Shown piece by piece: positions 45,594-54,659 of a DNA stretch of 64,000 bases. Position 1 is the first letter of the stretch. Each line of letters starts with the position of its first letter. The stretch spans positions 96,147 to 160,146 of the forward strand of contig NZ_FONQ01000007.1 of NCBI RefSeq assembly GCF_900112975.1. Reading direction: 5' to 3'. The stretch is from Flavobacterium xueshanense. GTDB taxonomy: Bacteria > Bacteroidota > Bacteroidia > Flavobacteriales > Flavobacteriaceae. The notes under the pieces are model-generated. The model saw only the letters and a program-made list of their open reading frames with translations. It was not told the DNA's origin and did not search any database. A program made the position numbers and the translations under genes.

Positions 45594-47063
45594 ATGGCAA
45601 ATTATTTCAATTCCTTACCACTTAGATTACAACTAGAACAATTAGGCGTTTGTGAATTCATGGATCAATCTGAATTTGAAAATGGAATTAAAGCATTATC
45701 AGGGAAAAAAGTAGTCATCGTCGGTTGTGGAGCACAAGGTTTGAACCAAGGTTTGAACATGAGAGATTCAGGCTTAGATATTTCTTATGCCTTGCGCGCA
45801 GATGCAATTTCAGAAAAAAGGGCTTCGTTTAAAAATGCCTCTGATAATGGATTCAAAGTGGGAACGTATGAAGAATTAATTCCAACTGCTGATTTGGTTT
45901 GTAACCTTACGCCAGATAAACAACATACAGCTGTCGTTACGGCGATTATGCCTTTGATGAAAAAAGGTTCTACATTAGCTTATTCTCATGGATTTAATAT
46001 CGTTGAAGAAGGAATGCAAATTCGTAAAGACATTACTGTAATTATGTGTGCGCCAAAATGTCCTGGATCAGAAGTGCGTGAAGAATATAAAAGAGGTTTT
46101 GGTGTACCAACTTTAATCGCTGTTCATCCTGAAAATGATCCAAACGGAGAAGGTTTTGAACAAGCAAAAGCATACGCAGTTGCTACTGGAGGTCACAAAG
46201 CCGGAGTTTTAAACTCTTCATTTATAGCCGAAGTAAAATCGGATTTAATGGGAGAGCAAACCATTCTTTGTGGAATGTTACAAACAGGATCAATTTTATG
46301 TTTCGATAAAATGATCGAAAAAGGAATCGAGCCTGCGTATGCATCAAAATTAATTCAATACGGTTGGGAAACGGTAACGGAAGCTTTGAAACATGGTGGA
46401 ATTACAAATATGATGGACCGTCTTTCAAATCCTGCAAAAATTGAAGCTTATGAGTTAGCAGATGAATTAAAAGACATCATGCGTCCATTATTTCAAAAAC
46501 ACATGGATGACATTATTTCTGGTGAATTTTCAAAAAACATGATGATTGATTGGGCTAATGATGATATCAATTTATTGACTTGGAGAGCTGCAACTGCAGA
46601 AACTAATTTCGAAAAAACAACACCAACAGCTGCGCATATTTCAGAACAAGAGTATTTTGACAACGGTGTTTTGATGATTGCCATGGTAAAAGCAGGTGTA
46701 GAATTGGCTTTTGAAACAATGACACAAACAGGAATTATCGAAGAATCAGCATATTATGAATCGTTGCATGAACTGCCTTTAATTGCCAATACTGTAGCCC
46801 GAAAAAAATTATATGAAATGAACAGAATCATCTCTGACACTGCAGAATATGGGTGTTATTTATTTGATCATGCTTGTAAACCGTTATTAACGGATTTTAT
46901 GAAAAAGGTTGATACAAATGTAATAGGAAAACCTTTTTCAACTTTAAATGGAGTTGATAATGCGGTTCTTATTGCTGTTAACAAAAGTATTCGTCAGCAC
47001 CCAATTGAAGAAGTAGGGGAATGGTTAAGAGAATCTATGACTGCAATGAAAAAAATTGAGTAA
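45594..47063 (+). CDS. ilvC: Ketol-acid reductoisomerase, class II (long form)
   Basis: 489 residues, the long class found in enterobacteria and Bacteroidota. It uses NADPH to isomerise and reduce acetolactate to 2,3-dihydroxyisovalerate. The Rossmann motif [17 protein letters not shown] is near residue 45. The metal- and substrate-binding helical domain follows ([20 protein letters not shown] near 215), with a duplicated second helical domain to the end. It is the last gene of the leuA-leuB-ilvDBNC series; ilvA is not attached. Confidence 0.95.
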   Translation: MANYFNSLPLRLQLEQLGVCEFMDQSEFENGIKALSGKKVVIVGCGAQGLNQGLNMRDSGLDISYALRADAISEKRASFKNASDNGFKVGTYEELIPTADLVCNLTPDKQHTAVVTAIMPLMKKGSTLAYSHGFNIVEEGMQIRKDITVIMCAPKCPGSEVREEYKRGFGVPTLIAVHPENDPNGEGFEQAKAYAVATGGHKAGVLNSSFIAEVKSDLMGEQTILCGMLQTGSILCFDKMIEKGIEPAYASKLIQYGWETVTEALKHGGITNMMDRLSNPAKIEAYELADELKDIMRPLFQKHMDDIISGEFSKNMMIDWANDDINLLTWRAATAETNFEKTTPTAAHISEQEYFDNGVLMIAMVKAGVELAFETMTQTGIIEESAYYESLHELPLIANTVARKKLYEMNRIISDTAEYGCYLFDHACKPLLTDFMKKVDTNVIGKPFSTLNGVDNAVLIAVNKSIRQHPIEEVGEWLRESMTAMKKIE

Positions 47064-47590
47064 ATAATACATTTGGAATTATCACACATAAAGGTGTGCC
47101 GGGATTAGCGCTATGTCATTTGATTTCTTACTATTTAAATTAGTTATAAAATGTTACAATGATAAATAGATATGGTCGCTTTTACATTCACTTAACTTTA
47201 AATTCGTTGGAAGTTAAGTGAAGTAATCCCAAATTAATTAATAGGGTAGGGCTATATTCATGTCTATTTATATTTTGCATCACAGAAAAAGCGTAAAAAT
47301 AAATTTCTTGAATTTAAAAGAAAAGTTTTGGTTGATTATTTTTTAAAAAATCATCATTTGTAATATTGTATGAATTGTTGTTAAATTTTGTTAATAAATA
47401 AGGTGAAGTAGATTTAAATCTGGTCTCGCCTTTTTGTGTTTTGTAAATTTGGTCTAAACCAATATAAGTTAAGCAAATTACAATTAAAACAGCTTTTTTA
47501 TTTACGAATTTGTTTTTTTTTGAGGCTATTAATAATTTAAATAATTGCAAGAATAGCGAGAGATTTAATACTTTTATAAAAAATTATAAT
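47064..47590. other. Long spacer between ilvC and acs
   Basis: Contains a perfect inverted repeat CACTTAACTT (47189-47198) with AAGTTAAGTG (47211-47220), and a terminator-like hairpin at 47402-47435. No riboswitch class was recognised. A 78-codon frame on the minus strand (47314-47550) starts only with TTG and overlaps the hairpin; it is not counted as a gene. Confidence 0.4.
47402..47435 (+). terminator. Candidate terminator of the leu-ilv operon
   Basis: AGATTT and AAATCT form a core stem, with GGTGA and TCGCC pairing outside it, followed by TTTTT. It is 340 bases after ilvC, so either the operon has a long tail or this ends another transcript. Confidence 0.45.
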
Positions 47591-49498
47591 ATGAGCTACT
47601 ACAAAATTGAAAATCTAGAACAATATTTTAAACATTACAATAAATCAATTCGTGAACCTAGAAAATTTTGGGGTAAAATAGCAGAAGAAAATTTCACTTG
47701 GTACCAACAATGGGATAAAGTGGTTGAATTTAATATGGCTGATGCCGACATCAAATGGTTTACTGAAGCAAAAGTCAATATAGTAAAAAATTGTATTGAC
47801 AGACATCTTGCTAAAAGAGGAGAAAAAACAGCAATTATTTTTGAACCAAATGATCCTTCGGAAGCGGCATTGCACATTACTTATAATGAATTACACCAAC
47901 GCGTTTGCAAAATGGCAAACGTATTGCGTGAGCAAGGCATAAAAAAAGGAGATCGTGTTTGTATTTATTTGCCAATGATTCCAGAATTAGCAGTTTCAGT
48001 ATTGGCTTGTGCAAGAATTGGAGCCATACATTCTGTTGTTTTTGCAGGATTTTCAGCATCGGCAGTCGCCAGTCGGATCAATGACAGCGAATGTAAAATG
48101 GTCATCACCTCAGATGGTGGTTTTCGTGGAAATAAAACTATTGACTTAAAAGGAATAATTGATGAAGCGTTAGAAAAATGCCCTTGTGTCGAAAAAGTTT
48201 TAGTGGCCAAAAGAATTCATACCGATATTTATATGAAAGAAGGTCGTGACCAATGGTTACAACCTCTTTTGGATCAAGCATCAGACAATAATGTTGCCGA
48301 AATTATGGATGCTGAAGATCCATTATTTATTTTGTATACTTCTGGTTCAACTGGGAAACCTAAAGGAATGGTGCATACTACGGCTGGCTACATGGTTTAC
48401 ACAGCGTATACTTTTAAGAATGTATTCAATTATGAAGAGAATGATGTTTTTTGGTGCACTGCCGATATCGGTTGGATTACCGGACATTCGTATATTCTTT
48501 ATGGACCATTATTGAACGGTGCAACGACAGTAATTTTTGAAGGAGTTCCTTCTTATCCTGATTTTAGCCGTTTTTGGGAAGTAATCGAAGAACATAAAGT
48601 TACACAGTTTTACACAGCACCTACTGCGATTCGTGCTTTGGCAAAAGAAAATATAGCATTTGTACAAAAATATCCATTGAAGTCGCTTAAAGTAATTGGA
48701 TCTGTTGGTGAACCAATCAATGAGGAAGCGTGGCATTGGTATAACGATCACGTGGGAGATAAAAGATGTCCTGTTGTAGATACGTGGTGGCAAACAGAAA
48801 CGGGAGGAATAATGATTTCACCTATTGCTTTTGTAACCCCAACAAAACCAACATATGCTTCATTACCGTTACCGGGAATCCAACCCGTTTTGATGGATGA
48901 AAAGCGCAACGAAATTGAAGGAAATCAGGTTACCGGAAGTTTGTGTATCAAATTTCCTTGGCCGGGAATTGCCAGAACTATTTGGGGTGATCACCAGCGC
49001 TTTAAAGACACTTATTTCTCTGCTTTTCCGGGTAAATATTTTACCGGAGACGGCGCTTTACGTGATGAGGTAGGGTATTACAGAATAACGGGCAGAGTAG
49101 ATGATGTCGTAATTGTTTCGGGTCATAATCTTGGGACGGCACCCATAGAAGACGCGATTAATGAACATCCAGCCGTTGCGGAATCAGCCATTGTAGGTTT
49201 CCCGCATGACATCAAAGGAAATGCCTTGTATGGTTTTGTAATTCTAAAAGAAAGCGGAGAATATCGTGATAGACAAAATCTTAGTAAAGAGATTAATCAG
49301 CACATATCGGATCATATTGGACCAATAGCCAAGTTAGATAAAATTCAGTTTGTTTCTGGTTTGCCAAAAACCCGTTCGGGAAAAATTATGAGACGAATCC
49401 TTCGAAAAATTGCTGAAGGAGATTATTCTAATTTTGGAGATATATCAACGCTTTTAAATCCTGAGATTGTCGAGGAAATAAAAGAAGGGAAATTGTAA
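47591..49498 (+). CDS. acs: Acetyl-CoA synthetase, AMP-forming
   Basis: 635 residues from the ATG at 47591 (MSYYKIENLEQYF); the frame is open further upstream, but that part is A/T-rich spacer. It makes acetyl-CoA from acetate with ATP by way of acetyl-AMP. Motifs: the P-loop YTSGSTGKPKGMVHT near 260, TWWQTETGG near 405, YFTGDGALRDEVGYYRITGRVDDVV near 490 in spaced pieces, and the C-terminal KTRSGKIMRRILRK whose lysine is the well-known acetylation site. It allows growth on acetate and other short acids. A terminator follows at 49510. Confidence 0.95.
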   Translation: MSYYKIENLEQYFKHYNKSIREPRKFWGKIAEENFTWYQQWDKVVEFNMADADIKWFTEAKVNIVKNCIDRHLAKRGEKTAIIFEPNDPSEAALHITYNELHQRVCKMANVLREQGIKKGDRVCIYLPMIPELAVSVLACARIGAIHSVVFAGFSASAVASRINDSECKMVITSDGGFRGNKTIDLKGIIDEALEKCPCVEKVLVAKRIHTDIYMKEGRDQWLQPLLDQASDNNVAEIMDAEDPLFILYTSGSTGKPKGMVHTTAGYMVYTAYTFKNVFNYEENDVFWCTADIGWITGHSYILYGPLLNGATTVIFEGVPSYPDFSRFWEVIEEHKVTQFYTAPTAIRALAKENIAFVQKYPLKSLKVIGSVGEPINEEAWHWYNDHVGDKRCPVVDTWWQTETGGIMISPIAFVTPTKPTYASLPLPGIQPVLMDEKRNEIEGNQVTGSLCIKFPWPGIARTIWGDHQRFKDTYFSAFPGKYFTGDGALRDEVGYYRITGRVDDVVIVSGHNLGTAPIEDAINEHPAVAESAIVGFPHDIKGNALYGFVILKESGEYRDRQNLSKEINQHISDHIGPIAKLDKIQFVSGLPKTRSGKIMRRILRKIAEGDYSNFGDISTLLNPEIVEEIKEGKL

Positions 49499-49509
49499 AT
49501 AAATTAAAT

Positions 49510-49538
49510 GTCGTTTTGTAACAAAGCGGCTTTTTTTT
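49510..49538 (+). terminator. Rho-independent terminator of acs
   Basis: GTCGTTTTG (49510-49518) pairs with CAAAGCGGC (49522-49530) with two G-U pairs and a three-base loop, followed by T8. Confidence 0.75.
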
Positions 49539-49602
49539 GAATATAAAATTAGAGTTTATTTGAAAGTTAATAATTATGTAAGTTTTATATGAAATAATAT
49601 AG

Positions 49603-49632
49603 TTGAATTCTCAAACAAATCCATAAATTTAC
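49603..49632 (+). promoter_or_regulatory. Candidate promoter of the type III PKS cluster
   Basis: TTG (49603-49605) and TAAATTTAC (49624-49632), with 18 bases between, resemble the Bacteroidota -33/-7 pair; the -7 differs from TAnnTTTG at the last G. It lies just before the first gene at 49639. Confidence 0.45.
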
Positions 49633-49638
49633 TTCCAC

Positions 49639-50769
49639 ATGAAAAACAATGAAGTTTTAATTATTGGTGGTGGGTTAGCAGGATTGACTGCGGCAATTCA
49701 TTTATCTAAATTAGGCGTACATGTTACGGTTATAGAAAAAAATAGTTATCCCAAACATAAAGTTTGTGGCGAATATATATCCAATGAGGTTTTGCATTAT
49801 TTAAATTGGCTGGATTTAAAAATAGACGATTTAAATCCAACAAAAATTACCAAACTTGAATTTTCGACAGCAAGCGGAAAAACGATTAAAAGTATTCTTC
49901 CACTGGGAGGTTTTGGTATCAGTCGTTTTACTTTAGACGAATATTTGTATAAAAAAGCTCTTGAAAACGGATGCAGAATTCTTCAAGATAATGTTGAAAA
50001 TATAGTCTTCGAAAACAATCAATTTATAGTTACGACTACTAATAATAGCATTTTAGAATCGGAAATTGTTATTGGTGCATTTGGAAAACGTTCAAATGTA
50101 GACCAAAAAATGAATCGGGACTTTATAAACAAAAAATCATATTGGTTAGCGGTTAAAGCACATTATTCGGGAGATTTCCCAAATGATTTAGTTGGTTTAC
50201 ATAATTTCAAAGGCGGATATTGTGGAGTTTCTAAAGTAGAAAAGGATAGCATTAACATTTGTTACTTAGCGGATTACGAAACTTTTAAACAGTTTAAAAA
50301 TATTGATGAATATCAAAATAATGTAGTTTCAAAAAACCCGCATTTAAAAGTAATTTTCGAAAAAAGTAATTTACTTTTTGAAAAACCGCTGACCATAAGC
50401 CAAATATCTTTTGAGAAAAAACAATCCGTTGAAAACCATATTTTAATGATTGGCGATACTGCAGGACTAATTCATCCTTTGTGTGGTAACGGAATGGCAA
50501 TAGCAATTCATAGCGCAAAAATTGTTTCAGAATTAATTCATAAATTTTACACAAATGAAATAAAATCCCGAAATGAATTGGAAGAAAAATACATTCAACA
50601 ATGGAATTTGAACTTTAAAGAAAGACTTAAAATGGGGCGATTTTTATCCAATATTTTACAAAAACAAAAACTTTCAACCGTATTGATGCGTTTATTAATT
50701 ATATTTCCATTTTTATTGCCTAAAATCATTAAAAAGACGCACGGAAAACCAATCATTCTTAACTTGTAA
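49639..50769 (+). CDS. FAD-dependent oxidoreductase/hydroxylase of the geranylgeranyl-reductase family, type III PKS cluster
   Basis: 376 residues. The FAD motif GGGLAGLTAAIHLSKLGVHV is at about 10-30, the family loop YPKHKVCGEYIS near 45, and the second FAD motif GDTAGLIHPLCGNGMAIAIH near 275. The family includes reductases and flavin hydroxylases of lipid-like or polyketide substrates. As first gene of a cluster with a methyltransferase and a type III polyketide synthase it parallels SrsC of Streptomyces, which hydroxylates methylated alkylresorcinols; that role is inferred here. The methyltransferase ATG begins directly at the base after its stop. Confidence 0.85.
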   Translation: MKNNEVLIIGGGLAGLTAAIHLSKLGVHVTVIEKNSYPKHKVCGEYISNEVLHYLNWLDLKIDDLNPTKITKLEFSTASGKTIKSILPLGGFGISRFTLDEYLYKKALENGCRILQDNVENIVFENNQFIVTTTNNSILESEIVIGAFGKRSNVDQKMNRDFINKKSYWLAVKAHYSGDFPNDLVGLHNFKGGYCGVSKVEKDSINICYLADYETFKQFKNIDEYQNNVVSKNPHLKVIFEKSNLLFEKPLTISQISFEKKQSVENHILMIGDTAGLIHPLCGNGMAIAIHSAKIVSELIHKFYTNEIKSRNELEEKYIQQWNLNFKERLKMGRFLSNILQKQKLSTVLMRLLIIFPFLLPKIIKKTHGKPIILNL

Positions 50770-51483
50770 ATGGCGCTAAATACCAAATATAGAACTGATA
50801 AACCAGAAATCATGGATGATTTTGCCATGGAAGGTGATATTTTGCGTGATGCTTTGGATAAAATTGCTAAAATCAATCAGCTTTTAGGAGGAAATCAGTT
50901 AACTCTAAAAGGAGTACAGGAGCTGATTCAGGATTTTTCTAAAACAAGAGAAATTGTAATTGTAGACGTGGGTTGTGGTAATGGGGATATGTTGCGAACT
51001 TTAGCCGATTTCGGACTCAAAAACAATTTTAAATTCAAGTTAATAGGTATAGATGCCAACAATTTTACAATTTCTCACGCATTAAAATTATCAGAAAAAT
51101 ATCCAAATATCACTTATCATTGTGAGGATATTTTTGATGAATCATTTAATGATTTAAAGTATGATATTGTTTTGTGCACTTTGACGTTACATCATTTCAA
51201 AGATGATCAAATTATACAATTATTGAATGTTTTTCATAATAATGCATCCATCGGAATTGTAATCAACGATTTGCATCGAAGTGCGGTTGCCTATCGTTTA
51301 TTTCAAGCTTTATGTTTCGTGTTTCAATTGAATGATATGTCCAGAGAAGACGGCTTGACTTCAATTTTAAGAGGTTTTAAAAAAGAAGAATTAGTTCATT
51401 TCTCTAAAAAATTAAATTTTAAAAACTATAAAATTCATTGGAAGTGGGCTTTTAGATACCAATGGATAATTTCAAAAATATGA
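50770..51483 (+). CDS. Class I SAM-dependent methyltransferase of the type III PKS cluster
   Basis: 237 residues. The SAM motif I is IVIVDVGCGNGDML near residue 67, motif II contains GIDANNFTISHALKLS near 98, and a later DIVLCTLTLHHFKDDQI near 135 is the post-motif typical of small-molecule methyltransferases of the UbiE/BioC kind. It is placed between the flavoenzyme and the type III PKS with no spacing on either side (its stop overlaps the PKS ATG), like SrsB. It probably methylates the polyketide ring on oxygen or carbon. Confidence 0.85.
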   Translation: MALNTKYRTDKPEIMDDFAMEGDILRDALDKIAKINQLLGGNQLTLKGVQELIQDFSKTREIVIVDVGCGNGDMLRTLADFGLKNNFKFKLIGIDANNFTISHALKLSEKYPNITYHCEDIFDESFNDLKYDIVLCTLTLHHFKDDQIIQLLNVFHNNASIGIVINDLHRSAVAYRLFQALCFVFQLNDMSREDGLTSILRGFKKEELVHFSKKLNFKNYKIHWKWAFRYQWIISKI

Positions 51484-52532
51484 GTGTAAAAATCAAAACC
51501 GTTACCAAACAGTTACCAAAATATTCCAGAAATACAGATGAAATTATTCCTTTTTTGGACACATGGCTCGTTGGGCAAGACGAACGTTTCGTTAGAAAAG
51601 TGAAGAAAATTTTTGAAGGAGCAGCAGTCGATAAACGCTATTCTATTATGGATCCGATTGAAGTATTTACAAAAACGTCATTCGAAGAAAGAAACGATAT
51701 TTATGTTCGTGAAGTTATCGATTTAGGTGAAAAAGTTTTAGAAAAAGCGTTAAAAAAGGCCAATTGGAATCCTGAAGATTTAGATTATATTATTACGGTA
51801 AGCTGCACCGGAATCATGATTCCGTCACTGGATGCTTATCTAATTAACAAATTAAAATTACGTCAGGATATTGTACGTCTTCCTGTTACTGAAATGGGTT
51901 GTGCCGCCGGTATTTCAGGAATTATTTATGCTAAAAACTTTTTGCAGGCCAATCCGGGAAAACGCGCTGCTGTAATTGCAGTTGAAAGCCCAACGGCTAC
52001 ATTTCAATTGGATGATTTTTCAATGGCTAATATTGTAAGCGCAGCAATTTTTGGTGATGGAGCAGCATGCGTTCTACTTTCTTCACATGAAGATGATGAA
52101 GGTCCGGAAATTTTGGCAGAAGAGATGTATCATTTTTATGATAATATTCACATGATGGGTTTTAAACTTACGAATTCCGGATTACAAATGATATTGGATA
52201 TTGAAGTTCCAGAAACGATTGCTTCTCATTTTCCACAAATTATTAATCCTTTTTTAGAAAAAAACAATTTAAAAATGGAGGACATTAATCATTTGATCTT
52301 TCACCCTGGCGGAAAAAAAATCGTTCAAACAGTTGAAGGTTTGTTTTCTAGTTTGGGTAAAAATATAGACGATACGAAAGAAGTTTTGCGTTTGTACGGA
52401 AATATGTCAAGTGCAACAGTTTTATATGTATTAGAGCGAATAATGGACAATCAGCCTAAAAAAGGAGAGAAAGGGTTAATGTTAAGTTTTGGCCCGGGTT
52501 TTTCAGCACAACGCGTTTTATTGCAGTTTTAA
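51480..52532 (+). CDS. Type III polyketide synthase (chalcone-synthase family)
   Basis: 350 residues from the ATG at 51480, which overlaps the methyltransferase TGA (ATGA); a longer frame from 51462 is possible. It is a homodimeric ketosynthase that extends an acyl starter with malonyl-CoA and cyclises the product. The catalytic triad is complete: Cys141 in TEMGCAAGISG, His275 in FHPGGKKI, and Asn308 in LYGNMSSAT. The C-terminal SFGPGFSAQRVLLQF is also standard. Bacterial relatives make alkylresorcinols or alkylpyrones from long-chain acyl starters. Neighbouring ACP and KS genes suggest that the starter is built locally. Product unknown. Confidence 0.93.
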   Translation: MSVKIKTVTKQLPKYSRNTDEIIPFLDTWLVGQDERFVRKVKKIFEGAAVDKRYSIMDPIEVFTKTSFEERNDIYVREVIDLGEKVLEKALKKANWNPEDLDYIITVSCTGIMIPSLDAYLINKLKLRQDIVRLPVTEMGCAAGISGIIYAKNFLQANPGKRAAVIAVESPTATFQLDDFSMANIVSAAIFGDGAACVLLSSHEDDEGPEILAEEMYHFYDNIHMMGFKLTNSGLQMILDIEVPETIASHFPQIINPFLEKNNLKMEDINHLIFHPGGKKIVQTVEGLFSSLGKNIDDTKEVLRLYGNMSSATVLYVLERIMDNQPKKGEKGLMLSFGPGFSAQRVLLQF

Positions 52533-52552
52533 ATTAGTTCAACACTGATGTC

Positions 52553-52612
52553 ACAGATTTACACAGATTAGGTGATATCTTCTTATTTTTTTATAAGTCT
52601 GTGAAATCTGTA
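52553..52612. repeat. Intergenic palindrome with ACAGATT units
   Basis: CACAGATTTACACAGATTA on the left is mirrored by TAAGTCTGTGAAATCTGTA on the right with few mismatches. It is a dispersed flavobacterial spacer repeat, seen in part also at 21602-21700. It covers the upstream GTG at 52601, so the dehydratase start is taken as 52622. Confidence 0.6.
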
Positions 52613-52621
52613 TCAGAAAAT

Positions 52622-53056
52622 ATGACTAACCAAGAAATAATATCAAAATTACCGTATTCAAAACCGTTTTTGTTTGTGGACGAAATTCTTAAAATCAATG
52701 AAAATGGTGTAGAAGGAACCTATACTTTTGATGAAAATCTTGATTTTTACAAAGGTCATTTTAAAGATAATCCCGTGACTCCAGGTATTATTTTAACGGA
52801 AGTTATGGCGCAAATTGGTTTGGTTTGTCTGGGGATTTTTTTATTAGATAATTCATTGAATAAAAATCCTTCAATTGCCTTAACATCAACAGCAATAGAA
52901 TTTTTAAAACCTGTTTTTCCAAATGAAAAAGTTACCGTAATTTCAGAAAAAGTTTACTTTAGATTTGGAAAACTGAAATGTAAAGTCATCATGAAAAATG
53001 AAAAAGGAGATGTAGTTTGTACAGGTAAAATCGCAGGCATGGTAATCTCTAAATAA
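52622..53056 (+). CDS. FabZ-like hot-dog 3-hydroxyacyl-ACP dehydratase of the type III PKS cluster
   Basis: 144 residues from the ATG at 52622. The hot-dog active site is intact: HFKDNPVTPGIILTEVMAQ with His46 and Glu60, the same 14-residue spacing as E. coli FabZ. FabZ removes water from 3-hydroxyacyl-ACP in fatty acid synthesis; this cluster copy is likely dedicated to making the acyl starter or a side chain. Its stop is directly followed by the ketosynthase ATG. A palindromic repeat separates it from the PKS gene, the only sizeable gap in the cluster. Confidence 0.87.
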   Translation: MTNQEIISKLPYSKPFLFVDEILKINENGVEGTYTFDENLDFYKGHFKDNPVTPGIILTEVMAQIGLVCLGIFLLDNSLNKNPSIALTSTAIEFLKPVFPNEKVTVISEKVYFRFGKLKCKVIMKNEKGDVVCTGKIAGMVISK

Positions 53057-54346
53057 ATGGAAAAAAGAGTAGTTATAACAGGTCTTGGTGTTGTTGCTCC
53101 AAATGGAGTAGGACTTGAAGCGTTTACTCATGCCATCAAAAATGGAATTTCGGGAATCAAGCATGACGCTGAGCTGGAACGATTGCAATTTTCTTGTCAA
53201 ATAGCAGGAAAACCAGTAATTTCTACTGAATTAGCATTAAAATATTTCTCTGAATTGGAATTAAGAAACTTTAATTCAACGGGGATTTTGTACGGTGTAA
53301 TTGCGGGAATTGATGCGTGGAAAGATGCCGGTTTATCAATGGAAATCAATAAAGAACCGGATTGGGATAGCGGTACTATTTTTGGCACAGGAACATCAGG
53401 AATTGATAAATTTCGCGAAAGTATTTATAAAATAGATGATTTTAAAACGAGAAGATTAGGCAGTACGGCCGTTGCTCAAACGATGAATAGTGGCGTAAGT
53501 GCTTATCTGGGCGGAAAATTAGGATTAGGAAACCAGGTCTCCACTAATTCCTCAGCATGTACAACTGGAACCGAAAGTATTTTGATGGCGTATGAAAGGA
53601 TTAAATCAGGTAAGGCAAAACGCATTTTAGCAGGAAGCACCAGCGATTCCGGACCTTACATTTGGGGTGGCTTTGATGCTATGAAAGTCTGCACTTTTAA
53701 GCACAATGAAAATCCCGAAAATGGCTCAAGGCCAATGTCTGTAAGTGCTTCAGGGTTTGTTCCCGGAAGTGGAGCAGGAGCTTTGATACTAGAAGATTTA
53801 GAAAGTGCATTAAATCGAGGTGCTACAATTTATGCCGAAGTTTTGGGTGGAAATCTAAATTCTGGCGGGCAACGTGGTTTAGGAACGATGACTGCGCCAA
53901 ATCCTATTGCAGTGCAGAAATGCATTCAAGATGCTTTAAAAAATTCAGGAATCAATGCCAATGATGTCGACGCAATCAACGGACATTTGACAGCAACTTC
54001 AAAAGACAGTCTTGAAATTCAGAATTGGAGTGAAGCTTTGGATCGAAAAGGAAAAGAATTTCCATACATAAACTCCTTGAAATCAATGGTAGGTCATTGT
54101 TTATCTGGCGCAGGAAGTATTGAAAGTGTGGCTTCGGTATTACAATTGCATCACGGATTTGTTTTCCCAAATATCAATTGTGCCGATTTGCATCCTGAAA
54201 TTACAGCAATAATTGATGAATCGAGTATACCACAACAACTGATTGAGAAGGATTTAAATATAATCGCAAAAGCCAGTTTCGGTTTTGGAGATGTTAATGG
54301 CTGCGTAATTTTTAAGAAATATAGTTATTCACCTATTGGCAGGTAA
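53057..54346 (+). CDS. Beta-ketoacyl-ACP synthase (FabF/KAS II-like) of the type III PKS cluster
   Basis: 429 residues. The KS catalytic set is present: Cys168 in STNSSACTTGTESI, His310 in INGHLTATSKDS and His347 in SMVGHCLSGAGSIES. The second motif departs from the usual HGTSTPLGD (HLTATSKDS), so it is a divergent paralogue of the housekeeping enzyme. It condenses acyl-ACP with malonyl-ACP. It abuts the dehydratase gene and precedes the ACP gene by 38 bases. With no ketoreductase or enoyl reductase in the cluster, those steps must be borrowed from the general fatty acid system. Confidence 0.9.
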   Translation: MEKRVVITGLGVVAPNGVGLEAFTHAIKNGISGIKHDAELERLQFSCQIAGKPVISTELALKYFSELELRNFNSTGILYGVIAGIDAWKDAGLSMEINKEPDWDSGTIFGTGTSGIDKFRESIYKIDDFKTRRLGSTAVAQTMNSGVSAYLGGKLGLGNQVSTNSSACTTGTESILMAYERIKSGKAKRILAGSTSDSGPYIWGGFDAMKVCTFKHNENPENGSRPMSVSASGFVPGSGAGALILEDLESALNRGATIYAEVLGGNLNSGGQRGLGTMTAPNPIAVQKCIQDALKNSGINANDVDAINGHLTATSKDSLEIQNWSEALDRKGKEFPYINSLKSMVGHCLSGAGSIESVASVLQLHHGFVFPNINCADLHPEITAIIDESSIPQQLIEKDLNIIAKASFGFGDVNGCVIFKKYSYSPIGR

Positions 54347-54384
54347 TTTTTAATTTAATTAAGTAAAAAAAAGCAAAAATAAAA

Positions 54385-54642
54385 ATGAATAAAGAACAAA
54401 CAATTGAAGAATTAAAAAACATAGTTAAGCCATATATTCAAAATCAAGAAGCTTTTGACTCCCTTACGGAAAACACTGATTTCATCAATGATTTAAAGAT
54501 TAATTCTGCTAGTTTAGTAGATGTAATTTTAGATATTGAGGAGAAATATGATATTGTAATTGACAATGAAGCGATGGAACGGATGTTAAATGTAAAAGCA
54601 GCAATGGAGATTATTGAAACTAAATTATCAGAGAAAAATTAG
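54385..54642 (+). CDS. Acyl carrier protein of the type III PKS cluster
   Basis: 85 residues with a four-helix ACP pattern: FINDLKINSASLVDVILDIE around the phosphopantetheine serine, which is Ser41 in NSA in place of the usual DSL, then an EEKYDI helix II end. The divergent carrier and dedicated transferase next to it suggest that it serves this pathway and not bulk fatty acid synthesis. It holds the growing acyl chain as a thioester. It follows the ketosynthase and precedes the transferase by 17 bases. Confidence 0.88.
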   Translation: MNKEQTIEELKNIVKPYIQNQEAFDSLTENTDFINDLKINSASLVDVILDIEEKYDIVIDNEAMERMLNVKAAMEIIETKLSEKN

Positions 54643-54659
54643 TGAATTACTAGTAAAAA

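Noticed and set aside
47314..47550. A 78-codon minus-strand frame between ilvC and acs
   Set aside because: It has only a TTG start, overlaps a hairpin and the acs leader, and has strongly A/T-biased composition with no recognisable motif.
47510..47590. N-terminal extension of the acetyl-CoA synthetase
   Set aside because: It is A/T-rich spacer sequence translating to Asn/Phe-rich residues; the family start is at 47591.
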